In this document: one piece after another, positions 26,847 to 35,893 of the stretch
Position numbering within the stretch: position 1 is the stretch's first letter
Layout of the letters: each line of letters opens with the position of its first letter
DNA from: Hymenobacter sp. YIM 151500-1
GTDB taxonomy: Bacteria > Bacteroidota > Bacteroidia > Cytophagales > Hymenobacteraceae
Direction of reading: 5' to 3'
Assembly: GCF_025979885.1 (NCBI RefSeq)
Contig: NZ_CP110139.1
Coordinates: 3,301,501 to 3,365,500 of the forward strand
DNA length: 64,000 nt
Position numbers and translations under genes: made by a program
Notes under the pieces: generated by a model
Told to the model about the DNA's origin: nothing
The model's input: the letters and a program-made list of their open reading frames with translations, nothing else
Database searches by the model: none

Positions 26847-28094
26847 CTACCGCACCAAATGAAGCCGGCATGTCCGACGCTGGTTTCCGGCCCGCAGCTC
26901 AGCCACGTACAGCCCGGCGGCTGGGAAGCTGGTAACGTCCAGCCACTGCTCGTGGCTACCGGCGGCCTGCACGGCCCCTTTAAGCGGACGCAGCACTTCG
27001 CGGCCCTGCGCATCGAGCACACGCAGCCACACGGGTGCGGCGGCCGGCAGGCGGTAGACCAGCAGGGTGGAGGTATCAAACGGATTCGGGAAGTTAGGCT
27101 CCAGCACTACGTCGGTGCTGGCTCCTTCCTCCAGGTCGTCGGGGGTGCCGGGCGGCGGGACAGGCCCTGGGGTGGGGGCCGGGGCAGTGGCATCCAGCAG
27201 GGAGGCGCCGGTGGTGTGGCGCACGTGCGCGTACTGCCGGCCAATATAGCTCAGGTGCTGAGCGTCCCACGACGGGTACTGCCCCAGCTCGCGCATGGAT
27301 TGGCTGTAGGCCTGGTACACCAGCAGCTGGTTGGCGGCTTGCTCAGAGGTAAGGTTGGCCGGGCGCCGCCGGCTGTCGTAGCCCACGTACAGGCGGTAGC
27401 AGCACTCGGTGCGGGCCGTAGCAGCCAGGGCCACGAGACCCGCCATGCGGTGGTCGGAATGGTCGCCGGGGTTGAGCTTGCTGTCGGGCATCGGGGCGTG
27501 CAGGGCCAGCTGGCCTGGCACGGCTTCGCGGCGCAAGATGTGCCGCACAGTAGCCACCAGCTCGTTCCAGTTTTGGTAGGGCTTTCCGCCGTCCAGCGGC
27601 AGCATGGCCCGGCCCGCGTCGCGCAGCTGCTGCAGGCTTTGGTAGCCACCGCGCGCCTGGCCTCGGCCGTTGAGGTTGCCATCGGGCAGGCGCAGGAAGT
27701 ACGCCACTGCATTGTGGGACCGGGCTACCACCACCGCATGCTGGTTGATGATGAGCGTGGTAGCAGCCGGCAGCGGACTTTGCTTATTGGGCAGCTGAAC
27801 GGCTTGCTGCATAGCCGCCCGGCAGCTCACCTCGCGGGCTTGCCAGTACGCGTCTTCGGGCTGATCGGCCTGCCCGGCGGTAAGGCAGATGAATACCACC
27901 TTCCGGCGCGTGCGCTGCACATCGTCGCAGGCGCTGCCGCCCATAAACAGCTGCCAGTCGTCGGGGTGAGCGGTGACGTACACGGCCCACCCGGCCGGTT
28001 TGGGAGTGGGTGCGGGCGTTTGCGCTGCGGCACCCACAGGTCCCAGTAGTAGCACCATCCCCAGAAGAGTGATTCGGAGTAGAAGTTTCTGCAT
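26847..28094 (-). CDS. PIG-L-family deacetylase with T9SS sorting domain
   Basis: A 415-residue exported protein. The signal peptide is 1-25. The PIG-L/LmbE zinc-dependent N-acetylglucosamine deacetylase domain has the metal motif AHPDD (42-46) and a second metal site in HSDHR. A Pro-rich linker (TPGPVPPPGTP) leads to a ~85-residue C-terminal type A T9SS domain (NFPNPFDTSTLLVY ... GLYVAEL), so it should be secreted and surface-attached or released. The ATG at 28094 is chosen because a signal peptide follows directly and a perfect -7 box sits at 28141-28148, downstream of the longer alternative start. The substrate is unknown; surface glycans are plausible. Confidence 0.88.
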   Translation of the reverse strand: MQKLLLRITLLGMVLLLGPVGAAAQTPAPTPKPAGWAVYVTAHPDDWQLFMGGSACDDVQRTRRKVVFICLTAGQADQPEDAYWQAREVSCRAAMQQAVQLPNKQSPLPAATTLIINQHAVVVARSHNAVAYFLRLPDGNLNGRGQARGGYQSLQQLRDAGRAMLPLDGGKPYQNWNELVATVRHILRREAVPGQLALHAPMPDSKLNPGDHSDHRMAGLVALAATARTECCYRLYVGYDSRRRPANLTSEQAANQLLVYQAYSQSMRELGQYPSWDAQHLSYIGRQYAHVRHTTGASLLDATAPAPTPGPVPPPGTPDDLEEGASTDVVLEPNFPNPFDTSTLLVYRLPAAAPVWLRVLDAQGREVLRPLKGAVQAAGSHEQWLDVTSFPAAGLYVAELRAGNQRRTCRLHLVR

Positions 28095-28140
28095 AGAGCC
28101 GGGGTAGAGAGAAGAGCGCGGAAGCTGAACTGCTGGCTTC

Positions 28141-28148
28141 CAAATATA
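28141..28148 (-). promoter_or_regulatory. candidate -7 box for the PIG-L gene
   Basis: Read on the minus strand this is TATATTTG, an exact TAnnTTTG. Transcription would begin near 28134, giving a 40-nt leader to the ATG at 28094, which supports that start. No -33 box is evident. Confidence 0.45.
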
Positions 28149-28279
28149 GCGTCCTCTGCTACTGCCCCTTGCCTGCCCCACAGCCTCAGCCGTGGAGCGT
28201 CGGTCAGCCGGCCTTTACGGGGGCTCAACTGCTACTTCTACTCGGCAAACACCAGCTTCATTACCAGCCAGCTACCCCC

Positions 28280-28328
28280 AAAAAAGCCCCACCAGGCTGA
28301 GCCGCGGGGAGCTTCAGCCTGGTGGGGC
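28280..28328 (-). terminator. rho-independent terminator
   Basis: Perfect 15-bp GC-rich arms (28286-28300 and 28314-28328), followed on the minus strand by TTTTTT. It lies 23 bp past the stop of the TonB-domain lipoprotein gene and is the best-formed terminator in the window. Confidence 0.8.
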
Positions 28329-28350
28329 AACTCTGGCGCATGAGCAGCGG

Positions 28351-29805
28351 CTAATCCAGGCGGGCCAGCACAGTTTCCAGGTCGGCCAGGGTAGTTTCGC
28401 GGAATTGCAGGGAATCGGGGGGCGCACTGCCGGCCTGGGCGTCGTGCCGGGCCAGGAAGGGCGTGCCGTTTTCGTAGCGCAGCCCCACCAGCACATACTG
28501 GGCCGCGGCGGGCGTGGCCCCAAACTCATACCCCCCCGACCGGGGCTGGCCGGCCAGCACCACGCGGCGGCCCGGCACCAGCAGGCGCAGGGCCGTGTTG
28601 GCGTCGGGAGCGGCAGGCACCAGCAGGGAAGCCGCCGTTTCGGTCCACGGCTCGCCGCCGGCCACCCAGCCCAGGCGCGAAATGCGCAAGGCAGCCGGGG
28701 CCTCGGGCAGCTCTTCGCTCGGGGGCGGGGCCGTTTCGGCATCAGCCGGAGGCGAAGCTTCCGTTGTGGTGGAGGCCAGGCCTTCTTCCTGGAGCGCAAA
28801 GCGGATGGGCAGCACCAGCTTCACCTTCACAAAGCGCCCCTCGTGCTGGCCGGGAGTCCAGCGGCCCGAGGTCTGGCGCAGTACCCGCAGCACTTCTTCG
28901 TCGCAGCCGTTGCCCAGGCCCCGCAAGATGCGCGGGCTGGTGACGCGGCCGGTTTCGTCCACCACAAACGAGGCAAACACGAGGCCCTCAGTGCGGCTCT
29001 CCTGCGCCTGGCGCGGGTAGCGAATCAGGCGGTTGATGTCGGCGGGGCCGCGGCCGTAGCGGGGCATCTGCTCGGCGGTGGTGTACACCTGCTCCGAAGC
29101 CGGAGCGGCCTCTTCGCCGGCCGTCCAGCGCACGGCGTCGGCGGGGCCGGCCTGGCCGTAAAACAGGTGCGGCTGCCGGGCCCCGGCCAGCTCCAGCTGC
29201 ACGGTGCGACCCGCCGCCAGGGCCAGCTGCTGCCCGCCGGCGGTGGCCCGCACCAGCACGGCCCCGGCCAGCTCCAGCGGCACGCCGGCCGCGGTTTCGG
29301 TGAGCAGGTTGGAGAGCAGCAAGTCCGAGGCGGTGTAGCATTCCTTCAGCTCCACCCACACGGCGCCGGCGGCCGGCTGCTGGCGACTATTCACCAAGGC
29401 GCCGGCCGGAATGCGCACCACCGTGCCCTCCCGGCCCCGCACTTCGGCCGGCCGGGTGGGGTCAATCTGAAAATATTCGCTGGCTTTGAGGGTGAGGTCC
29501 TGCAAGCGGGCCTCGGCGGGCAGCGCAGCGGCCGACATACCTGCCGGGCGGCGCACACCGCGGCGGTACACCACCAGCGGAGCCCGCTTAGCCGTGGGCC
29601 GGGCCACATGGTGCCAGGTACGCTGCACGGGGGCAGCACTCACCGGCGTCGTCACCGAATCGAGGGCCAGCGTATCGGCCAGGGCGGGTGCCGTGGCTGG
29701 CTCGGGGCGCTGGGCAGCCCGGTCCGGCTGGCAGCCGGGCAAGGCCGTTAGCACTACACCGCCCAAACCCAAGTAAAGTAAACAAATCGGGGCTTTAAAA
29801 GACAT
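28351..29805 (-). CDS. lipoprotein with TonB C-terminal-like domain
   Basis: A 484-residue protein. The signal ends TALPGC, making Cys 25 the probable lipid anchor. A region with a hydrophobic beta-rich core (about 95-210) is followed by a TonB C-terminal-like domain at about 245-335 (TEGLVFASFVVDETGRV ... ILRGLGNGCDEEVLRVL). A low-complexity Glu/Pro/Ala linker and a final ~110-residue domain of unknown type follow. Normal TonB energy transducers have an N-terminal membrane anchor; here it is a lipobox, and the TonB fold is in the middle. Partner and function are unknown. It has its own terminator and diverges from the pirin gene. Confidence 0.75.
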   Translation of the reverse strand: MSFKAPICLLYLGLGGVVLTALPGCQPDRAAQRPEPATAPALADTLALDSVTTPVSAAPVQRTWHHVARPTAKRAPLVVYRRGVRRPAGMSAAALPAEARLQDLTLKASEYFQIDPTRPAEVRGREGTVVRIPAGALVNSRQQPAAGAVWVELKECYTASDLLLSNLLTETAAGVPLELAGAVLVRATAGGQQLALAAGRTVQLELAGARQPHLFYGQAGPADAVRWTAGEEAAPASEQVYTTAEQMPRYGRGPADINRLIRYPRQAQESRTEGLVFASFVVDETGRVTSPRILRGLGNGCDEEVLRVLRQTSGRWTPGQHEGRFVKVKLVLPIRFALQEEGLASTTTEASPPADAETAPPPSEELPEAPAALRISRLGWVAGGEPWTETAASLLVPAAPDANTALRLLVPGRRVVLAGQPRSGGYEFGATPAAAQYVLVGLRYENGTPFLARHDAQAGSAPPDSLQFRETTLADLETVLARLD

Positions 29806-30036
29806 AGGGTAGCTCTACGCTGAAAACACCGCTTAAGACCAGCTCAAGATTACACTTTTCCGCCACAAAGTTGAGCAACCGGTAGGTGCCCGTACGCGGC
29901 CTGGCGCCAGCCCTGGCTGGCGCCAGCGGGGCAAGGCGGCTCTCCGCCAATAGGATAATCAGTATCTTTCGGCCTCTCAGCCAGCCCCTTGCGCGGAGAG
30001 TTCAGAGCGTTTTTCCACCGACTTACCCTACAGTGT

Positions 30037-30957
30037 ATGCTCGACCTGGTTATTGACGCGCGCCCGGCCGCGCTGAGCCCCGGCTTTGAAGTGAAGCGCA
30101 TCCTGCCCTACCGCCTGCGGCGCATGCTGGGGCCGTTTATCTTCATGGACCACGCCGGGCCGGTGCAGCTGGCGCCCGAGCAGCTCCCGAGCCTCGACGT
30201 GCTGCCTCACCCCCACATTGGCCTAAGCACGGTCAGCTACCTGTTTGGGGGCCAGGTCACGCACCGCGACAGCCTGGGGGTGGAGCAGGTGATTCGGCCG
30301 GGCGAGGTGAACTGGATGACGGCCGGCTCCGGCATTGCCCACTCCGAGCGGTTCGAGGATCCGGCTTCGCTGGCCGGCGGCACCCTGGAGATGCTGCAAA
30401 CCTGGGTGGCCCTGCCCGAAGCGGCCGAGGAAAGCGCCCCGGCCTTTACCAACTACCAACCCCAGGAGCTGCCCATCTTCACCGAGCCCGGCGTGTGGCT
30501 GCGGCTGATTGCTGGCGAGGCCTTTGGCCTGCACAACGAGGTACGCACCCATTCGCCCTTGTTCTACGTGCACGTGGTGCTGCAGCCCGGCGCCCGGTTT
30601 GGGCTGCCACGCGGCTACCCCGAGCGGGGCGCCTACGTGGCCAAAGGCAGCGTGGAAGTGGCTGGCCGCACCTACGGCGTAGGCCAGCTGCTCGTCTTCA
30701 CGCCCGGCCACGACCCCGTGCTGGTAGCCCGCGAGGCCTGCACCCTCATGCTGCTGGGCGGCGAGCCGCTGGGGGAGCGGTTTATCTGGTGGAACTTCGT
30801 CTCCTCCCGCCGCGAAAGAATCGAGCAGGCCAAGGCCGACTGGCAAGCCGGCCGCATTGCCCTCCCGCCCAACGACAACGCCGAGTTTGTGCCCCTGCCC
30901 CAGGATAAGAGCCGACCCGCCGGGGGCGGCTCCCCAGCCCCGCAGGCGCTGTCGTAG
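30037..30957 (+). CDS. pirin family protein
   Basis: A 306-residue bicupin of the pirin family. The N-terminal cupin has all four metal ligands of the human protein in place: His 58 and His 60 (PHPHIGL), His 102 and Glu 104 (AHSERFE). The C-terminal cupin follows from about 180. Bacterial pirins include quercetin 2,3-dioxygenases and redox-linked regulators; which applies here is not clear. The C-terminal tail after about 280 is Pro/Gly-rich and not conserved. The ATG at 30037 is used because the family core starts within ten residues. It appears monocistronic, with a strong palindrome behind it. Confidence 0.92.
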   Translation: MLDLVIDARPAALSPGFEVKRILPYRLRRMLGPFIFMDHAGPVQLAPEQLPSLDVLPHPHIGLSTVSYLFGGQVTHRDSLGVEQVIRPGEVNWMTAGSGIAHSERFEDPASLAGGTLEMLQTWVALPEAAEESAPAFTNYQPQELPIFTEPGVWLRLIAGEAFGLHNEVRTHSPLFYVHVVLQPGARFGLPRGYPERGAYVAKGSVEVAGRTYGVGQLLVFTPGHDPVLVAREACTLMLLGGEPLGERFIWWNFVSSRRERIEQAKADWQAGRIALPPNDNAEFVPLPQDKSRPAGGGSPAPQALS

Positions 30958-30977
30958 CACAGGCAGGTATGAAAGCG

Positions 30978-31016
30978 GCAGCACCCCGACCAGGCCTGGT
31001 CGGGGTGCTGCGTTTC
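30978..31016 (+). terminator. terminator hairpin after pirin
   Basis: A 34-bp perfect palindrome (30978-31011, 17-bp arms with almost no loop) followed by GTTTCT. It lies between convergent pirin and subtilase genes and may serve both. Confidence 0.65.
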
Positions 31017-31072
31017 TAACTTTACCCTAGATTATTCGGACTTCGGATTGGTATAGCAACTAACGATAAAAG

Positions 31073-34033
31073 CTACTTCGCCACCATAAGCTTCGTTCTT
31101 GACACAACCTTACCATTCGATTTTATCGTCACAATATGCAAGCCATTGGGAGCACCGTGTAAGTTCAGGTCCAGGTCGTTGCGCCCGGCCCTGGCCTGCG
31201 TTTGCTGCTGCAGTAGCCGCTGCCCGGTCAGGGTAGTTACCTCAACAATTACAGGTTGGGCGCTCTTGACTTCATAGGATAAAGTTGTCTGCCCAGTAGT
31301 TGGGTTCGGGAACAGAATAGTGGCTTCTGGCAGTGGTGACTGGCCGGCTGGCTTGGCGGCCTGGGCTGTAACCGTCTTTGTAGGTTGTGCTGAAGCTGTT
31401 GCAGCTGTGCCACGGGCGTAGCAGTTCGCCCAATAGTACACATTCATGAAGCCGCTTTCGTCGGCGTAGAATACCTGCCCCCCGCTGCCGGCCAGCACCT
31501 GGGTGTTGGAGTTGGCTCTTTCGGCCCCATTATTCCAGTCTTGCACCAAGTACCCGCAATGCCACACGCCATTGTCCTGGTAGTAAACCCGTACATGGTT
31601 GCTGTTGTGGAAGTATACCTTCCCACCTTCATCCACGGACAGGGAGCCGGTATGCTGCTCCGACCCATCAAACGAAGTAGTAAGTCGCTCGTGGTTCCAC
31701 CGGCCATTGGCCCAGTAATAGCGCTGAATCCAGCCATCGGCCCCGGTATAGTACACCGATGAGCCATCGGGGCTTACGTCAATCTGTCCGCTCACGTCTT
31801 CATTGCCATTCCAGTTCTGCACCATCCAGCCGTGCACCCATTGCCCGTTGCTGAGGTAGTAAACGTGCATTTTGCCATCCTGCCCGCGGTAATAAATATT
31901 CCCATCGGCGGGGCAAGCCACTACAGATCCGTCGGCCTGCTCATTGCCGTTAAACGTGGTGCTCAGGTAGCTATGGTCCCACTGGCTGGTGGCGCTGTTG
32001 TAAGTGTAGGCGTGCACCCACTTATCGGCTCCTATGTACACCACCTGATCATTCTTGCCGACAGAAATAGTGAATCGTCCGTTATCTACGTTTTCGCCGC
32101 TGCTGTTAGTGCGGGTCAGGCGACTGTGCACCCACCCATTACCGGATGTCCAGTAATAGGTGTGCACTTTTCCATCGGGGCCCCGGTAAAACTGCGTGTT
32201 GGAAGGCTGGGCTACGGCTATGGCGCCATCCACTCTCTCACTGGTGTCCCAGGTTTGCGTCGGCTGGCCATGCTGCCAGCGGTTGTTGTCCCAGTAATAA
32301 AACCGCATCCAGCCATCATCGCCAGAATAGGAAATCAGGTTTCCGGCTCCCACCGCCATGTAATAGCCGTTATTGGACCGCTCGGAGTTGCTGTACTGGC
32401 TCAGGAAACCGTACTGCCAGCAGCCGGCCGGTGACAAAGTATATTGCAAGGCCCGGTGCGCATTGACGCGGCCGTACCCCATTTCATTGTCGCGGCGGTT
32501 GGAGCTTAGGCCCTCCGCGTAGGCATAGCCGCCGGTTTTGTCGGCGCTGTAGATAATTCTATCCGTTACCTGCTGGCGGGTCAGGTCCGGGTTCAGCGAC
32601 AACATCAGGGCGGCCACACCCGCTACCTGGGGGCAAGCAGCCGAGGTACCATTGAAGTTTGGAATGTACCCTCCCCGTAAGCCGGTGGTGAAGATTTTTA
32701 CGCCCGGAGCCACCACATCCAGCTCCGACCCGAAACAGGAAGCCCAGTTATTTTCCCTATCACAGGAAGAGAAGCTCTTGCGCTGGTCGCACATGGAAGT
32801 AGCGCCCACGGCTAGCACCTCCGGTAATCTGGCCGGGTAACGAACGCTTGATCTTTGGCCAGAGTAGTAGTTGCCCGAAGAAAACAACACCACAGCCCCT
32901 TTTCCGTTGCGGCCTTGGGTAGTTGCCCCTGAGATGGCGCCGTTGATGAGCGAGGAGGAAGAGCCTCCACCCCAAGAGTTGCTGAGCACATCGGCCTGCG
33001 CGGTGCGCCACGCGTAGTCAATTCCGCGTGCTATTTTCTGGTCGTCGGTAATCCAGCGCCGATTTACCTGATAGGCAATTCGCACTGGCACAATCTTGCT
33101 GTTGTAGGCCACCCCGGCGCCGCCCAGGCCATTGTTGCCAACCGCCGCCACAATACCGGCGCAGGCAGTGCCGTGGGAGTCGTTGTTCCAGGGTGCCCCA
33201 GCACTACCATTGCCCGTGGCATCATACCCCGGCAACAGGTTGGCTTGCAGGTCGGGATGGGTTAATTCAACTCCTTCGTCCAGAATGGCCACTTTGATGG
33301 TGGCACTACCCGTGGTGATACCCCATGCTTCTGGCACGTCCATGTCGGCATCGGGAGTGCCGCTGTACTGTAGTGGTGAGCCGGTATTCTCCAGGGCCCA
33401 CTGCTGCGCGTAGGCGGGGTCGTTGGTGTAGGCAGTGAGCAAGCGGGTATAGTTAGGTTCGGAAAAAGCAAATTTCCCCGTTTCAAAAAACTGATTCGCT
33501 AGCTCCAGGGCACTCTTAGGATTGGTTTTGTCAACCGTCAGGCGGTAGGCGTTATCCAAGGATGGCTCCGCAGTGATGGTCAGCCCTTCTTGCTTGGCTA
33601 GCTCCTCCAAGGCAGCATACTCTTTGGCTGAGTGCAGGCCCACGAAGAACTCATCCCGCAAGCCCTGCAGCGTACCATCTTCGTACTCCAGCACGGGCTC
33701 CGCAAATTCCACATTAGAATTGGCCCTGAGCTCCTGGCGCAGATTCTCCACCTCTTGCTGGGTGGCTCCCTCTTTCAGCTTCAGCACATCCAGCCGCCCC
33801 GATGGGCCAAAGGGCTGCTCTTCCAGGACAAATAGGTTGCTGAACTCGGAAGCCGCCAGCTGGGCTTTAATCTTCCCCGGATCTTTGTAGCCCACGGAGA
33901 GGTAGGTGAGGTTTTGGGTGAAGCTGACTTTTCCGTCAGGCGAATACGCGAAGTATTTTTCCTGCGCCTGCGTGGCACATGGAAGCAGGACCATCCCCAA
34001 CAGGATGAGGCCCTTCTGTAGCGATGTGAGCAT
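31073..34033 (-). CDS. T9SS-secreted subtilisin-like protease with seven lectin-like repeats
   Basis: A 986-residue secreted serine protease. In order: signal peptide (1-23), an N-terminal prodomain-like region (to about 200), a peptidase S8 domain with Asp 252 (AILDEGV), His 287 (SHGTACAG), oxyanion Asn 388 (SSGN) and Ser 464 (NGTSAACPQ), then seven 45-51-residue repeats (about 538-871), a Thr/Ala-rich linker, and an ~85-residue T9SS type A domain (about 900-986; FPNPTTGQTTLSYEV ... GLHIVTI). Seven repeats suggest a seven-bladed propeller like fungal fucose-type or tectonin-type lectins, which would target the protease to glycans. This is inference from the repeat pattern. The gene seems monocistronic. 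Confidence 0.92.
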   Translation of the reverse strand: MLTSLQKGLILLGMVLLPCATQAQEKYFAYSPDGKVSFTQNLTYLSVGYKDPGKIKAQLAASEFSNLFVLEEQPFGPSGRLDVLKLKEGATQQEVENLRQELRANSNVEFAEPVLEYEDGTLQGLRDEFFVGLHSAKEYAALEELAKQEGLTITAEPSLDNAYRLTVDKTNPKSALELANQFFETGKFAFSEPNYTRLLTAYTNDPAYAQQWALENTGSPLQYSGTPDADMDVPEAWGITTGSATIKVAILDEGVELTHPDLQANLLPGYDATGNGSAGAPWNNDSHGTACAGIVAAVGNNGLGGAGVAYNSKIVPVRIAYQVNRRWITDDQKIARGIDYAWRTAQADVLSNSWGGGSSSSLINGAISGATTQGRNGKGAVVLFSSGNYYSGQRSSVRYPARLPEVLAVGATSMCDQRKSFSSCDRENNWASCFGSELDVVAPGVKIFTTGLRGGYIPNFNGTSAACPQVAGVAALMLSLNPDLTRQQVTDRIIYSADKTGGYAYAEGLSSNRRDNEMGYGRVNAHRALQYTLSPAGCWQYGFLSQYSNSERSNNGYYMAVGAGNLISYSGDDGWMRFYYWDNNRWQHGQPTQTWDTSERVDGAIAVAQPSNTQFYRGPDGKVHTYYWTSGNGWVHSRLTRTNSSGENVDNGRFTISVGKNDQVVYIGADKWVHAYTYNSATSQWDHSYLSTTFNGNEQADGSVVACPADGNIYYRGQDGKMHVYYLSNGQWVHGWMVQNWNGNEDVSGQIDVSPDGSSVYYTGADGWIQRYYWANGRWNHERLTTSFDGSEQHTGSLSVDEGGKVYFHNSNHVRVYYQDNGVWHCGYLVQDWNNGAERANSNTQVLAGSGGQVFYADESGFMNVYYWANCYARGTAATASAQPTKTVTAQAAKPAGQSPLPEATILFPNPTTGQTTLSYEVKSAQPVIVEVTTLTGQRLLQQQTQARAGRNDLDLNLHGAPNGLHIVTIKSNGKVVSRTKLMVAK
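31421..32422 (-). other. seven tandem protein repeats within the subtilase gene
   Basis: The region encodes seven units of 45-51 residues, each beginning near W-x-H, with a middle Y-x-G-x-D-G and a closing V-H-x-Y-Y-W-x-x-G pattern. The units differ enough that they are not recent duplications. Likely seven propeller blades. Confidence 0.75.
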
Positions 34034-34384
34034 AAGCTAAGTTTGTAGGGTTGGAAGTGAAAGACAACGGCCATGCGCCAGCTGACAGCAGTAGGCTCGC
34101 TGCTGCTACAAGTGAGGTTGGGCATGGTACTGGCACGTGTTGCGGGCAGCCGACGGCACCAAGGCGCGGCCTTGGCAACCCACGTGCAAGGGCAGGAAAC
34201 ACGCCTTTACACCCGCGGCCTCATGGGTTGGCAGGCAAAGGCGAAAGCCAGGCAAATGCTTCTAAAAAAGCTCGTGCTACAGCTCGGCTCCCAGTGGGCT
34301 TGGCGCAGCAATTCGGTAGCCCGTATCACGGGCGAACAAGGCAGGTTTGCCCGGTTCGCCCGTGGGTACTGGTAGTGAGCTGGG
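34034..34384. other. gene-free gap with one hairpin
   Basis: A 351-bp gap between the subtilase start and the stop of the next lipoprotein gene. It holds a hairpin with 11-bp arms (34327-34337 and 34354-34364) and a short inner stem, close behind the lipoprotein gene and possibly its terminator, but without a T run. I see no credible gene and no clear promoter. Confidence 0.5.
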
Positions 34385-35527
34385 CTAGTAGCTACCGCGG
34401 AAGTAGTTCACCTTGCCCGGAGAGTAGGGCGTGTTCTGGTTCTGGGGCCAGTGCGGGTCGTTGAAGCCGACAAACTGCTCTCCCATCCGCTCGTCATTGG
34501 CCCCAATCTGGGGGTTAAAGGTGATTTTAACCCCCTTAGGCAGCGTCACGGTAAGGTTGAGCTGGATTCTGGGACCAGGGTCCTGCTCCACCCAGATATC
34601 ACGGAATGTATTGCCATACTGATACACGTCCCAATAGTAGAGCAGGTTGCCCCGGCTAATCCATTGCTGATTTTTTACTGAGTTACGGCTCGGGTTAGTT
34701 TGCCACGTACCCAGATAGAAAGGTGCCACGGCCGGAGTATAGGGAGGAGGACCACCATAACTTGGCATAGGAGCTACCCAATACTGCATACTTATTTCCG
34801 GGCCGCCCATTGGCCAGCCTTCAATTTCGCCAATATCGGGTATCTGGTACCGCTCCAGCCGCTCGGCGGCGCCATTCAGGCGCTCCGCCGTGTTGTCATC
34901 AAATCCAGGCAGCAGCTCTCCTTTTTCATCTACCCGCTCGCACGTTCCGATAACCACTACGGGCAACTTGGGCTCTTCTTTGGCGTTCAGGATTTCCTCT
35001 TTGCCATCCTGGTTGAAAGCGCGGAGCGTTTCCACTTTCATATCGTCGAAATCTTCCGGCAGTGCCACCACTGTGGGGGCATACGCCGGGTCCCACTCTT
35101 CGCAGTGCAACGGCACCGAGAACTGGCAGAGCGGAATACCGGCAATGGTACGCTGTACCCAAGCCTGAGCTTCCTCAGTTGAAGTATTGCGGCCTTGCTG
35201 GGCTGATTGTTTTACAAACTGGCGGGTGAAGATGTCTTCCAGAGTTTCGCCGCCAATGCGCTGCTCCGCTACGCGCTGATACAGCACATCATAATCCCCG
35301 TCGAACTGCTTGAGGGCCTGGTCGCGCAGAAATTCGCGCAATGCGCTGTTGGAGCCTAGCTCGGCCGCTAGCAATTGGGCTAGCTGGTGGCGGTCTTCGA
35401 TGGAAGCCATCTGGCTCCGGGTTGCTGCGGAACCAGCCAGTTTGGGAACTACATCGGTTTGTTCGCAGGCGGTGGTCAGGCCCAGTGTGGCCAAGAAGGC
35501 CAACTGTGCTATGCGTTGCTTGATCAT
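34385..35527 (-). CDS. lipoprotein of unknown function
   Basis: A 380-residue protein that I do not recognise. A lipoprotein signal ends TTAC (Cys 21). The N-terminal half is charged and helical (RHQLAQLLAAELG, REFLRDQALKQF), resembling the start of some secreted-protein families. A middle segment carries CQFSVPLHC and a later lone Cys (VIGTCERV). The last third is aromatic and beta-rich (QYWVAPMPSYGG, LLYYWDVYQYG) and ends with FRGSY. No membrane segment after the signal. Base composition is slightly lower in GC than neighbouring genes. Upstream is a 366-bp AT-richer gap shared with the divergent gene at 35894. Confidence 0.8.
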   Translation of the reverse strand: MIKQRIAQLAFLATLGLTTACEQTDVVPKLAGSAATRSQMASIEDRHQLAQLLAAELGSNSALREFLRDQALKQFDGDYDVLYQRVAEQRIGGETLEDIFTRQFVKQSAQQGRNTSTEEAQAWVQRTIAGIPLCQFSVPLHCEEWDPAYAPTVVALPEDFDDMKVETLRAFNQDGKEEILNAKEEPKLPVVVIGTCERVDEKGELLPGFDDNTAERLNGAAERLERYQIPDIGEIEGWPMGGPEISMQYWVAPMPSYGGPPPYTPAVAPFYLGTWQTNPSRNSVKNQQWISRGNLLYYWDVYQYGNTFRDIWVEQDPGPRIQLNLTVTLPKGVKITFNPQIGANDERMGEQFVGFNDPHWPQNQNTPYSPGKVNYFRGSY

Positions 35528-35893
35528 GGAAAGAAAGTGTTGGATGAATTATGGATTGCTTGCACTGCTTGTTAGGAAGGGCAATCCACTTTCTCACTCG
35601 TAGCCGGCCTAGAGAAGTAGCGGATTGACGATGGCAAAGTTGGCCTTGCCCGCCACGCCTCTCAAGGGCGCTACTACCCAAATTGCGGGGGCTTCACTAC
35701 GCAATAGCGTATGCGTGCTAGCACGGTATTTTCGTGCGCGCTGGCACGCACAAGCAGTCTATATAATTCTGTAAATAAGCCACTTACTCAACTACCAAGC
35801 CTGGGCTGTGCTGAACCGTAGTTTTGCCCGTAGCGCCCGAACTAGTAGTTTCAGCAGAAATTTATTTATCCACTCTTTTCCACTTTCTTAAGT
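35528..35893. other. AT-richer divergent regulatory gap
   Basis: A 366-bp gap between divergent genes and one of the AT-richest stretches in the window. It contains the promoter candidate at 35823-35853 and no coding potential that I would support. The minus-strand promoter for the lipoprotein gene was not found. Confidence 0.5.
35823..35853 (+). promoter_or_regulatory. candidate promoter for the 35894-38462 operon
   Basis: TTTG at 35823-35826, a 19-bp gap, then TAGTTTCA at 35846-35853, against the TTTG-N19-21-TAnnTTTG consensus (last two bases of the -7 box differ). The start would be near 35860, about 34 bp before the ATG. Confidence 0.4.

Noticed and set aside
28192..29751. 519-codon plus-strand open frame opposite the TonB-domain lipoprotein
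   Set aside because: Antisense shadow. The minus-strand frame has a lipobox, a recognisable domain and a proper terminator.
34073..34375. 100-codon plus-strand open frame in the subtilase-lipoprotein gap
   Set aside because: It overlaps the start of the subtilase region only marginally but has no signal, family resemblance or promoter, and ends in hairpin DNA.
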